64,000 bases of DNA from Luteibacter mycovicinus (lineage in GTDB: Bacteria; Pseudomonadota; Gammaproteobacteria; Xanthomonadales; Rhodanobacteraceae), in contig NZ_JQNL01000001.1 of assembly GCF_000745235.1 (NCBI RefSeq), forward strand, positions 4,458,001-4,522,000, in the 5' to 3' direction. Positions 51,065-59,942 of the stretch are shown here, one piece after another. The first letter of the stretch is position 1. Every line of letters starts with the position of its first letter. The notes under the pieces were generated by a model. That model worked only from the letters and a program-made list of their open reading frames with translations, was not told the origin of the DNA and ran no database searches. The position numbers were made by a program, and so were the translations under genes.

Positions 51065-53491
51065 TCATGAGAACTGAAGTGTGACCACGAGACGCTGCCC
51101 GGCACGCCCTCGCAGGCGAATCTCGTCGCCACGACGATCGGCGGCCGCCACCGCTTTGCCGTCGACGTGCGCGTCGCCGGCGGTGCGTCCGTCGGGTGCG
51201 CGCAGCGTGAGCCAGATCTCGCGCGGCGTGCCGCTGGCGGGGAGCGTGACCGACGCCGTCAGGCCGTGCTTTTCTCGCCGGATCGCCAGGCCGCAACGTC
51301 CCCAGCGCGTCGGCGCGTCGACGATCGACAGCGGCTTTTCCTCCACCAGCCACGCCGAGGGAAGCGCACGACCGAGCAACAGGACGTCGCCCGCGCTGTC
51401 GTCGAACACGAAGGCCCATCGCAGCAGCAACGGAATCGTCATCTGGGCGGGCATGCAGAACAGCGGCATGCCTCCGCTGATATCGGTGACCTCACCGGCG
51501 GTCCAGCTGCCCGGCGTGTGCGCGTGATAACGATGCGCGTAGAGGAACAGCAGATATTCGTCCACCCGGCCAAGGCGCAGCAGCTGTTGCGCGTAGCCAT
51601 AGGAAATGAAGCCGAGGATGTCGCGACTTTTCGCATCGACCGGGCCGATGTTCGCGACCACGCCGAGACTGGTCGCGCCGTGGCCACGCATCGCGTCGAT
51701 CACGAGATGGGCGAGATCGTCGGGCAGGACATCCGCCTGCAGCAATTCCGCATAAGCGCGGTGCGGCCATTGCTGTTCGCTGGGGTGCTCTTCGGCCAGC
51801 GCTTCGCGGAACGTCCGGGTGACGCCCGGCAGCGGCCCGACGTAGGGAGGCTTGAGGTCGCGGCGTACGCTGACGCGGACGCTTTCGGTCACACGTTGGC
51901 GAAGCGTATCGGCTCGCCGGGTCCACAACGACGCGTTCGCCGCGTCGTCGGGTGCGATGCGCTGCCAGATGGCCGCGATGTCCGCGAGACCGCGCGCGGC
52001 GAGGGCGCTGTTGGCGAAGTAGGGTTTCCACCAGAGCGAAGGATCGGGGAACAGGCAGGCGTCCGACTCGTTCCATCCATGGATCAGGCCGTAGCCGGGT
52101 GCGCTCGCGGCGAGCTGCAGGGATGCGTCATGCAGTTCGATGAGGATGGCCGCGGTCGCTTCGATCTTGCGTCGATGTTTGCGGCACAGCGCGACGTCGC
52201 CGGTGTAGGCCACGTAACGTGCGATCAGCGACAGGGTCAGCCCGAACTGCGCCGTCTCGGCGCCGCGCATGTTGATCATGCCGTCGTCCTGGACGAAGTC
52301 GCTGAAGTAGCCGTCGAACACCGCGGTGGCCTGGGCGAATCGGCCCCATTCGAGATTGGCGTAAAGCGAACTGGTGAAGGTGTCCTGGAAGCCGTCGTAT
52401 TCGTTGCCGTAGTAGTCGCGATCGACGGCGCCGTATTTGGGGTAGGTGCCTTCCGGTCGCACCACCAGTTCGCGCGCGAAGGCAAAGCGCGCCATGTCGG
52501 CCCAGCCCGGTGCGGGGATCTCGGCCTGGGACGCGTCGGCCAGCTCGGCATGCCAGCGGTCGTGAAAGCGCAGCAGGGCAGCGTAAAACGCCTCCGCTCC
52601 GGGCGGTTCGCGCCGGGGCGGGTAAGCCGGGTAGCTGTGCCCGTAGACGACTTTCGTGATCGCGCCGCGCTCGACCAGCGCGGTACGGTGCCAGGTCTGT
52701 ACGACGAAACGATCGCTGGCATCGACATCGGCGAAGACGATCACGTCGTACCAGCGATGCTGATCGAGCGGTACGACCTTGTGTACCGCGGGGAGCCAGC
52801 CGCCGAGGAGCCCCTCGCGGCGACGGGCGACCTTCTTCGGGTCATGCAGATCGGCGAAGACCTGATCGGCGTGGTACCCGCGCGTGCTGCCGGAGGTGTA
52901 GACCGGCATCGTATCCAGGCACTGCCGCGTGCCGACGAAGGTCGTCCACGGGAGGCGGCCGTAGTAGTTTTCGGGGTCCAGTACCGACGCCGGGGGTGGG
53001 GCGGCGAGGCGTACCTTTGCTTCGTCGGGCTGGCCGGAGGCGAGCAGGCGGTCGGCGAGCAGATCCGGGCCGGCGACCGCGATGTCGGCAAGCGCGAGGC
53101 CGAGATAGGGCTTCGGTGCTTCGTCCCAGGTGGCCTCGGTGCGCTTGTGCAGGACGATCGCTTGTTTGCCGTCGGTAATTACGAGCGCACCATCGGGATG
53201 GGTGAGGTCTTCTTCGACGTGCCAGGCCCGGTCGTCGAGCGAGAAACCGCCCAGGTGGGCGAAGCCTTTGCGAGGGACCTCATCGAGTGGGACGCGGGGA
53301 GCATCGCCAGCAGGGCTGGCTCCTGCATGAGCGGGTTGAGGACTCGCTGGCGATGGCGTGCCTGCTGTTGTAGGAGCCAGCCCTGCTGGCGAACCCAGAT
53401 CGCCCCGCAACCACCCTTCCGCCGAAACCGATCCCACCCCCACCGCGGCACTCGCCGCAGCGAGAGTCCGCATGAAATCCCGCCGGCCCAT
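51065..53491 (-). CDS. Tat-exported protein of unknown function, (alpha/alpha)-barrel glycosidase-like
   Basis: This 808-aa protein begins with a twin-arginine leader (MGRRDFMRTLAAASAAVG) if the ATG at 53491 is used; ATGs at 53515 and 53524 are alternatives that would overlap the permease. The body is rich in Trp/Tyr/Asp with helical hairpins (EYDGFQDTFTSSLYANLEWG, MINMRGAETAQFGLTLSLIA, GLIHGWNESDACLF), like GH families built on an (alpha/alpha)6 barrel, but I cannot assign a family. The C-terminus is a beta-sandwich. Between the leader and the body, about residues 35-65, the sequence is encoded by an inverted REP pair (53305-53391). Its place next to GH127 suggests action on the same glycan. 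Confidence 0.72.
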   Translation of the reverse strand: MGRRDFMRTLAAASAAVGVGSVSAEGWLRGDLGSPAGLAPTTAGTPSPASPQPAHAGASPAGDAPRVPLDEVPRKGFAHLGGFSLDDRAWHVEEDLTHPDGALVITDGKQAIVLHKRTEATWDEAPKPYLGLALADIAVAGPDLLADRLLASGQPDEAKVRLAAPPPASVLDPENYYGRLPWTTFVGTRQCLDTMPVYTSGSTRGYHADQVFADLHDPKKVARRREGLLGGWLPAVHKVVPLDQHRWYDVIVFADVDASDRFVVQTWHRTALVERGAITKVVYGHSYPAYPPRREPPGAEAFYAALLRFHDRWHAELADASQAEIPAPGWADMARFAFARELVVRPEGTYPKYGAVDRDYYGNEYDGFQDTFTSSLYANLEWGRFAQATAVFDGYFSDFVQDDGMINMRGAETAQFGLTLSLIARYVAYTGDVALCRKHRRKIEATAAILIELHDASLQLAASAPGYGLIHGWNESDACLFPDPSLWWKPYFANSALAARGLADIAAIWQRIAPDDAANASLWTRRADTLRQRVTESVRVSVRRDLKPPYVGPLPGVTRTFREALAEEHPSEQQWPHRAYAELLQADVLPDDLAHLVIDAMRGHGATSLGVVANIGPVDAKSRDILGFISYGYAQQLLRLGRVDEYLLFLYAHRYHAHTPGSWTAGEVTDISGGMPLFCMPAQMTIPLLLRWAFVFDDSAGDVLLLGRALPSAWLVEEKPLSIVDAPTRWGRCGLAIRREKHGLTASVTLPASGTPREIWLTLRAPDGRTAGDAHVDGKAVAAADRRGDEIRLRGRAGQRLVVTLQFS
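53305..53391. repeat. Inverted REP pair inside the 5' part of the Tat-protein gene
   Basis: CGCCAGCAGGGCTGGCTCCT (53305 on) and GTAGGAGCCAGCCCTGCTGG (53370 on) face each other. Both are translated on the minus strand, giving the stretches GSPAGLAPTTAG and HAGASPAGDAP just after the signal peptide. Confidence 0.85.
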
Positions 53492-53507
53492 CGCCGTGCG
53501 TTCGCTC

Positions 53508-55091
53508 TCAATCATCGTCATCATCCAAAGCCAGCGCGGACGCAGGTAACCCTGTCGCCGCGCCCCAGTAATAAATGCCCAGCGACGCGACAAACACCGT
53601 GACGGAATCCCACGGATGCGCCACGACGCCGTTTCCGCCGAAGGTCCCGAACGCCGACACCAGCATGATCACGAGATAGAACCCGATCAGCCAAAGCGCC
53701 GAACGCACCTGCTGTGCGAGCACGTCACGCGCCGCGCCCACGGCGCGTTTCACCACGACATAGACAACGAACGCGGCGACCTGCAGTCCGAGCAACCACG
53801 ACACCGTGCCCCAGCCGGACCAGTAGACGATCAAGCCGGCCACCGCGAAAGACACCGGTCCGATCACCGCGAAACCGCGGACACGAAACGGCCGGTCGAG
53901 CTCAGGCGCGCTCCGGCGAAGCGCGGCGACCGTGACGGGGGCCACCGCATAACTCAGTACCAGCGCGGCGGACACCACCTGGATCAGCGCCTCCCACGAC
54001 GGAAAGGGCAACGTCCAGAAGATGGACAGGGCCAGCGTAAGCCATAGCGCAGGACGCGGAATGCCCGACTTGAGGTCGATCCGCGTAAGCGCGGGCAGAA
54101 AGCCGCCACTGCGCGCCCAGCCGTAGACGATGCGCGGTGTGGCGTTCATGTAGATGTTGCCAGTGCCGCTGGGCGAAATCACCGCGTCGCAGACCACCAG
54201 CGTCGCCAGCCAGCCGAAACCGAGCGCGAGCGCGATGTCGTGATAGGGAAGGGCGAACGCCTTGTCCATACCGCTCCAGCCTCCCGACAGGAGGTCGGTC
54301 GGGATGCCACCGAGGAAGGCCAGCTGCAGCAGCACGTAGATCACTGTCGACAGCAGCACCGACAGGATCAACGCGATGGGAATCGTCCGTTGCGGCTCGC
54401 GCACCTCGCTGGCCACGGACACGATCGGCGTCAGGCCGAGGTAGGCGAAGATGATGCCGCCCGCCGACACGGCGGCTTCGACACCGGACAGCCCGTTCGG
54501 CATGAGGCCGTGGATGCTCAGGTTGCCCGGATGAAAGTGGGTCAGCAGCATCACGATGACCAGCATGGGTACCACGAACTTGAAGACGCTGATGATGTTG
54601 TTGGCTTTTGCGAAGGTCTTCACGCTGTAGTAGTTCAGCGCGAAGAAGAGCAGCAACAGGGCCAGCTGCACGAACCAGCCGAGGACGCTCGCATGGGTGC
54701 TGCCGGGCACGTTCAGCGCGGGTAGCCACGCGGCGGCGTACTGCCGGCATGCGACGGTCTCGATGGCGATCAGGCTGGAAAACGCGATCAGGGTGATGAA
54801 ACCCATCAGGGAGCCGAGCAGCGCGCCATGCGAGTACTCCGGGTAACGCACCGCACCGCCGGCTCGCGGCAGTGCCGCACCGAGTTCGCAGTAGACCAGA
54901 CCGAGCAGCAAGACGGCGGCTCCGCCGATCAGCCAGGAAAGAATACCGGCGGGTCCCGCGAGTGCGGCCACATGCCCCGCTGCGAAGAGCCAGCCCGAGC
55001 CGAAGATCGCGCCCAGTCCGATGAAGGTGAGATCGACCAGTGTCAGTCGCTTCTGGAAATGGCCTTGTGCGTCGCGGGGTGCATCGCTCAT
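53508..55091 (-). CDS. APC-family amino acid permease
   Basis: This 527-aa inner-membrane transporter has 12 to 14 helices and the APC signature FIGLGAIFGSGWLFAAGHVA, followed by GGAVRYPEYSHG and, mid-protein, the amphipathic SEVREPQRTIPIAL. It would import an amino acid by proton symport. In this context proline, hydroxyproline or small peptides' amino acids are the natural guess (inference). ATG at 55091 with GGGGGCG upstream, 1 base after the DUF885 stop; it ends in an acidic DDDD tail overlapping possible starts of the next gene. Confidence 0.87.
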   Translation of the reverse strand: MSDAPRDAQGHFQKRLTLVDLTFIGLGAIFGSGWLFAAGHVAALAGPAGILSWLIGGAAVLLLGLVYCELGAALPRAGGAVRYPEYSHGALLGSLMGFITLIAFSSLIAIETVACRQYAAAWLPALNVPGSTHASVLGWFVQLALLLLFFALNYYSVKTFAKANNIISVFKFVVPMLVIVMLLTHFHPGNLSIHGLMPNGLSGVEAAVSAGGIIFAYLGLTPIVSVASEVREPQRTIPIALILSVLLSTVIYVLLQLAFLGGIPTDLLSGGWSGMDKAFALPYHDIALALGFGWLATLVVCDAVISPSGTGNIYMNATPRIVYGWARSGGFLPALTRIDLKSGIPRPALWLTLALSIFWTLPFPSWEALIQVVSAALVLSYAVAPVTVAALRRSAPELDRPFRVRGFAVIGPVSFAVAGLIVYWSGWGTVSWLLGLQVAAFVVYVVVKRAVGAARDVLAQQVRSALWLIGFYLVIMLVSAFGTFGGNGVVAHPWDSVTVFVASLGIYYWGAATGLPASALALDDDDD

Positions 55092-55092
55092 G

Positions 55093-56850
55093 TCAGTGCG
55101 CCCCCTCGGCATACGGTGATTTGCCGCCGCCCGCGATAAACGCGTCGATACGCTGGTTCAGCACCGGCAGCGGCACGGAACCGGTGGACAGCACCGTGTC
55201 GTGGAAGGCGCGGATGTCGAAGTGCTCGCCCAGCGCCTTCGTCGCACGCTCGCGTCCGTCACGGATCGCCATCTCGCCGAGGTAGTACGACAGCGCCTGC
55301 GCCGGCCAGGCGATGTAGCGATCCACCTCGGTGTCGATCTCGTGCTCCGCCAGCGCGGTGTTGTCGCGCAGGTACTGGCGTGCCTGCTCACGCGTCCAGT
55401 GCAGATGATGGATGCCGGTGTCGACGACCAGACGGGCGGCGCGCCACGCCTGATAGCTGAGATAACCGAACTGCTCGTACGGCGTCTGATAGATGCCCAT
55501 CTCCTGACCGAGATACTCGCAATAAAGCGCCCAGCCCTCACCGTATGCCGAGATGTAGCTGAAACGGCGGTAGTCGGGCAGGCCGGTGGTCTCGGCGGCG
55601 AGAGGCATCTGCAAGGCGTGCCCCGGTGAGGATTCGTGCAGGGTCAGCGCGGGCAGGGAGTAAAGCGGGCGAGCGGGCAGGTTATACGTGTTGACCAGAT
55701 AGATGCCCGGGCCGCCGCGGCCACCCGTGTAGATCGGTGCGAGATCGTCAGGCACCGGTTTGATCGCAAAGCGGCGGCGCGGCAGCAGTCCGATGTAATC
55801 GCCGACCACGGCGTCCACTTCCTTCGCGATCCACGCGGCGTCCTTCAGCAGTTCGTCGGGTGTCTTTGCGTAGAACTGCGGGTCTGTACGGAGGAATTGC
55901 AGGAAGTCGGGAAAACTTCCCTTGAAGTCGACCTCTTTCATCACCGCAAGCATCTGGCCGTGGATGTCCGCCATTTCCTTGAGCCCCAGCGCGTGGATAT
56001 CGTCGGGACTTCGGTCCAGCGTGGTGTACTCGAGGATCTGCGAACGGTAAAACGCCTTGCCGTCAGGCAGGTCCTCGGCGGCGAGACCGTCGCGCGCCTT
56101 CGGGTAATACTCATTCTTCATGAAGGCCAGCAGCTTCGCGTAAGCCGGGCGGACCTGCGCGGCGATCGCCTTCTTCGCTTCGTCGCGCAGACGTGCCTGC
56201 TCGGCGGCGGGAATCGTCGCCGGCATTTTCAGGAATGGCGTGTAAAAGAGATTGGCGTCGCCTTCCGCGTCCGCCACCGTGCGTATGCCGTCGTACTGAC
56301 TGCTCACCACGAGCTTCGGCTGGCTGAAGCCACGGGCCAGGCCCAGCCGCATATCCGCGATCTGCTCGTCGAAATACCGCGGTACATCGCGCAGGCGCCC
56401 GAGATAGTTCCGGTACGCATCCGCGTCGGTGAACGTGGCGCGCGCGCTGAAGCCGAGGTTGCTCCAGAACGCCGAGTCCGCGTTGAACGGCATCTGCCAC
56501 GTCCTGAAGCGCTGGTCGGCCAGCAGGACGTCGACCTGCTGGCGGAAGACCGCGTAGTTGACCGGGTCTTCGCCTTTCAGCTGCGCGGGATCGATCGCCT
56601 GGAGCTGTTCCACGACCTTCGTCCAGTAGGCCTCGCGTGCGGCCTGGGTGGCGGCGTCGACTTTGGGAAGGCGGTCGGCCGGTCTGGCCGGACCGTCTTC
56701 GTCATCCGCGCCGGCGAACTGGGCCTGGCGCCACGCGTACTCGCGGCTGGCTATCTCATGGAACCGTTGAGTCGCGTCGTCGGCGAGCACAGGGGCGGCG
56801 AAAGTGACGATGCCGAGCAGGCAGGCAAGACGGGCGGATGGACAGGCCAT
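55093..56850 (-). CDS. DUF885 zinc metallopeptidase-like protein, copy 2
   Basis: This 585-aa protein has a signal peptide (SARLACLLGIVTFAAPVLA) and is probably periplasmic. It has the DUF885 layout: a helical protein with the zinc-site motif LHESSPGH, the downstream AYGEGWALYCEYLG, and DRYIAWPAQALSYYLG. DUF885 members that have been studied are dipeptidyl or oligo-peptidases, but most are untested. It is paralogous to the next gene upstream (12-base gap), so the pair arose by duplication and may split substrate range. The permease follows after 1 base. Confidence 0.85.
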   Translation of the reverse strand: MACPSARLACLLGIVTFAAPVLADDATQRFHEIASREYAWRQAQFAGADDEDGPARPADRLPKVDAATQAAREAYWTKVVEQLQAIDPAQLKGEDPVNYAVFRQQVDVLLADQRFRTWQMPFNADSAFWSNLGFSARATFTDADAYRNYLGRLRDVPRYFDEQIADMRLGLARGFSQPKLVVSSQYDGIRTVADAEGDANLFYTPFLKMPATIPAAEQARLRDEAKKAIAAQVRPAYAKLLAFMKNEYYPKARDGLAAEDLPDGKAFYRSQILEYTTLDRSPDDIHALGLKEMADIHGQMLAVMKEVDFKGSFPDFLQFLRTDPQFYAKTPDELLKDAAWIAKEVDAVVGDYIGLLPRRRFAIKPVPDDLAPIYTGGRGGPGIYLVNTYNLPARPLYSLPALTLHESSPGHALQMPLAAETTGLPDYRRFSYISAYGEGWALYCEYLGQEMGIYQTPYEQFGYLSYQAWRAARLVVDTGIHHLHWTREQARQYLRDNTALAEHEIDTEVDRYIAWPAQALSYYLGEMAIRDGRERATKALGEHFDIRAFHDTVLSTGSVPLPVLNQRIDAFIAGGGKSPYAEGAH

Positions 56851-56862
56851 GAGGCTCTCCGA

Positions 56863-58644
56863 TCAGTGCGAGGTGGGCTTTGCGGCCTTCTGTGCGGCGA
56901 TCCATGCATCGGTGCGCGCATCCAGCAGTTCCAGCGGCATGGCGCCGCCCGAGAGCATTTCATCGTGGAAGGCACGGATGTCGAAGGCGGTGCCGAGGGC
57001 TTTCTCGGCCCGCTGACGAAGTTCCAGGAACTTGAGCTGGCCGAGCTTGTAACCGAGCGCCTGGCCCGGCCACGCGATGTAACGGTCGGTCTCGGCCTGC
57101 ATGCTCGGCTCGTCCTCGGCCGGATGGGCGTGGAAGAAGTCGATCATCTGCTTGCGCGTCCAGTGCAGCGCATGCACGCCGCTGTCGAGCACGAGACGGT
57201 CGGCGCGCAGCAGATCGCCGCTCAGACGCCCGTAGTCGTTGTACGGGTCTTTGTAGAAGCCGGCCTCTTTGGCGAGGCGCTCCGCATAAAGTGCCCATCC
57301 TTCGATGTACGCGTTGTACCCGGCCTGCTGACGGAACGGCGGTAGCGGCAGGCTCTGCGCAATCGAGATCTGCAGATGATGGCCCGGTACGCCTTCGTGA
57401 TACGCGGTGTCTTCGATGGTGTAGAGCGTGCGCTGGGCGAAGTCGCCCGTGTTGACGAAGACCACGCCGGGACGCTTGCCGTCGGGCGTACCCTGATGGT
57501 ATTCGGCGCCGGCGGCGTCTTTCTCGCGGTAGGCCTCCACGGCCTGCACGTACAGGGCCGTGGTCGGCAGATGGCCGAAGAGTTTCGGCAGTTCGGGCTG
57601 CATACCGGCAATGTACTTGCGGTAGCCGTCGAGAATCTGCTCGCGCGAGGTGGCGTAGCGTTTCGGGTCCTTTGCGACGGCGGCGCGGAAGGCGGGCAGG
57701 TCGGCGTAGCCGAGCTGTTTCGCGATGGCGGTCATCTCGCCTTCGATCCGCTTTACTTCATCCAGACCGATCTGATGGATGCGCTTCGGGTCGAGGTCGG
57801 TGGTGGTCTGTGTGTGGATGGCATAGCGATACCTTGCGTCACCGTCGGGCAGGGACCAGATCCCTTCCTGCGTACGGCCGTGCGGGGCGTAGTCGTTGGC
57901 GACGAAGTCCGCCAGTCTGCGATACGCGGGGCGCACCTCGTTGTCCACAGTGGCGAGGATCGCCTGTTTCAGCCGCGCCTTGTCTTTCGCTGGCACGCTG
58001 TCCGGGATATGCGCGGCCGGCTGGCCGAAGACGTTGGCTTCGCCCGCCGGATCGGCGATCTGCCGCGCCTGCACGGCGACCTTTTCGAGCAGGTAACGCG
58101 GCTGCATGAGCCCATCGGCCATGCCTGCTCGCGATGCGGCGATCAGCTGGTCGACGATGCCTGGGATCGCCCTGAGGCGGGCGAGGTAGTCCTCGTAGTG
58201 GCGTGTGCTGTCGAACGGGATGGTCGGAACGAAGCCGGGAAGCTGAAGCTGCACGCCACCGATCTGATCCAGCACCATCTCGTGATTCTTGAGGCGGATG
58301 GCTTCGAGGCGGTCTTTCAGCTCGCGCACGGCCATGGCCTGACTGAGGCGGCGCTGCTCGTCGAGCTGGGACACGTCCACGGCTTCGAACCGGCGCAGGA
58401 AATCGGCGGTGGCCTTGCCGTCGACAGCGACGTGAGCCAGCGAATAATCGGTCCAGCGGTCGTTATAGCGGTAATCGCCGATGGTCGTGGCGAGTTCCGG
58501 ACTTTCCTTCAGCTGGTATTCCCAGCGCTCGGCGACGAGCGCGTCGAAGGCCCTGGCAGGCGCGTCGGCCGCTTGAGCGGAGGCGTATGGCGCGGCCAGC
58601 AGGCACGCGAGGACGAGGCCGCGGACGGCTGGAAAACGGGTCAT
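56863..58644 (-). CDS. DUF885 zinc metallopeptidase-like protein, copy 1
   Basis: This 593-aa exported protein (leader RGLVLACLLAAPYASAQA) has the family motifs YHEGVPGHH, AYIEGWALYAERLAKE and DRYIAWPGQALGYKLG at the same places as its neighbour. The start at 58644 has AGAGGGG upstream. The 95-base gap before it is the largest in the right half of the run and may hold an internal promoter, though I see none with confidence. A periplasmic peptidase here would shorten glycan-stripped peptides before uptake (inference). Confidence 0.86.
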   Translation of the reverse strand: MTRFPAVRGLVLACLLAAPYASAQAADAPARAFDALVAERWEYQLKESPELATTIGDYRYNDRWTDYSLAHVAVDGKATADFLRRFEAVDVSQLDEQRRLSQAMAVRELKDRLEAIRLKNHEMVLDQIGGVQLQLPGFVPTIPFDSTRHYEDYLARLRAIPGIVDQLIAASRAGMADGLMQPRYLLEKVAVQARQIADPAGEANVFGQPAAHIPDSVPAKDKARLKQAILATVDNEVRPAYRRLADFVANDYAPHGRTQEGIWSLPDGDARYRYAIHTQTTTDLDPKRIHQIGLDEVKRIEGEMTAIAKQLGYADLPAFRAAVAKDPKRYATSREQILDGYRKYIAGMQPELPKLFGHLPTTALYVQAVEAYREKDAAGAEYHQGTPDGKRPGVVFVNTGDFAQRTLYTIEDTAYHEGVPGHHLQISIAQSLPLPPFRQQAGYNAYIEGWALYAERLAKEAGFYKDPYNDYGRLSGDLLRADRLVLDSGVHALHWTRKQMIDFFHAHPAEDEPSMQAETDRYIAWPGQALGYKLGQLKFLELRQRAEKALGTAFDIRAFHDEMLSGGAMPLELLDARTDAWIAAQKAAKPTSH

Positions 58645-58739
58645 GCGATTCCCCTCTGGAACGTATCACCCGATGCTCGCGCGAGTGTCACCGGGCGGCT
58701 AGAAGACATTGCCCGGTGACGATGCGGCATTGTGCACAA

Positions 58740-59942
58740 TCAGGCAAACGGTTGCTCGATCGAAGGCGACGGCTCGGTGAACCACGCGCCACCGTCGTCG
58801 GTGACGTAGAAATGGTCCTCGAGGCGGATGCCGAAGCGGCCGGGAACGACGATCATGGGTTCGTCGCTGCAGCAGTTCCCCGGTGCGAGAGGTGCCGTGT
58901 TGCCACGGACGAGGTACGGCGCCTCGTGGATGGCCATTCCGCAGCCGTGGCCCGTACGGTGCGGCAGACCCGGCAGGCGATAGTCCGGCCCCAGGCCGCC
59001 GGCTTCGATCACGCGCCGCGCGGCGGCGTCGATGTCCGCACAAGGCACGCCGGGGCGCACCGCGTCGAAAGCCGCCTGTTGCGCCGCGCGTTCGAGGTTC
59101 CAGATGCGCGACTGCTCGGCGTCCGGCGCGCCGAAGACGTAGGTACGTGTGATGTCCGACTGGTAGCCGGCCACGCTGCAACCCGTATCGATCAGGACGA
59201 CCTGGTCTTTCTCGAGGTATTGTTCGCCCGGCACGCCATGGGGATACGACGTGGCCACACCGAACTGCACGATGCAGAACGTGGAACCGTTGTCCGCGCC
59301 CAGCGCGCGATGGGCGCCGTCGATAAAGCGCTTCACGTCACCGGCGGCGATGCCCTCGTGCAGCATGCCGGCGGCGAGCGCCTGCACTTTCAGCGTCATC
59401 GCGCAGGCTTGCTTCATCAGGGCGAGTTCCGTCGCCGACTTGCGTGCCCGGCACCCGTCGATCACCGGTGTCGCATCGACGATATCGCGGGTCCCCAGTG
59501 TGTGCGCGAGCCCCGTGAACACGTTGAACGGCGCCGCGGGGTCCAGGGCCAGCGTACTCGCGCCGCGTGAGGCCATGCACGCGGCGACCAGCGCGCAGGG
59601 GTCCTCGTGCTCTTCCCAGAACGCCATCGTCATCGGATGGGCCAGTTCGGCGCGCAGCGAACCTTCCTCGAACGCGGGGCAGATCAATACCGGCTCGCCC
59701 CGTCGCGGAAGCAGCATCGCGACGAGCCGCTCGGTGGCGCCCCAGGGAATCCCGGTGAAATAACGCAGCGACGTGCCGGCCGTGACCAGCAGCGCACCTG
59801 CGCCAGCGGCATCGAGCAGGCGTTGCGCGCGCTCCAGGCGAGCAAGGTACTCGTCCCGGCCGATGCGTGGCGCAAGTTGCGTCCACGGTGTGCAGGCCTC
59901 GCGGGCCTGCTCCGGGGTCAGGTGTCCGATCTGCGTGCTCAT
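58740..59942 (-). CDS. M24-family Xaa-Pro peptidase (prolidase/aminopeptidase P type)
   Basis: This 400-aa cytoplasmic metallopeptidase cuts X-Pro bonds. The creatinase-like N-domain is followed by the pita-bread domain with all five metal ligands: Asp252 (VLIDTG), Asp263 (SDITRTYVFG), His332 (GHGCG), Glu361 (SDEP) and Glu375 (RLEDHF). Prolidases also accept X-hydroxyproline, so it could release hydroxyproline from dipeptides. ATG at 59942 overlaps the stop of the aldehyde dehydrogenase by 4 bases (ATGA), a direct link to the hydroxyproline pathway. Confidence 0.9.
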   Translation of the reverse strand: MSTQIGHLTPEQAREACTPWTQLAPRIGRDEYLARLERAQRLLDAAGAGALLVTAGTSLRYFTGIPWGATERLVAMLLPRRGEPVLICPAFEEGSLRAELAHPMTMAFWEEHEDPCALVAACMASRGASTLALDPAAPFNVFTGLAHTLGTRDIVDATPVIDGCRARKSATELALMKQACAMTLKVQALAAGMLHEGIAAGDVKRFIDGAHRALGADNGSTFCIVQFGVATSYPHGVPGEQYLEKDQVVLIDTGCSVAGYQSDITRTYVFGAPDAEQSRIWNLERAAQQAAFDAVRPGVPCADIDAAARRVIEAGGLGPDYRLPGLPHRTGHGCGMAIHEAPYLVRGNTAPLAPGNCCSDEPMIVVPGRFGIRLEDHFYVTDDGGAWFTEPSPSIEQPFA

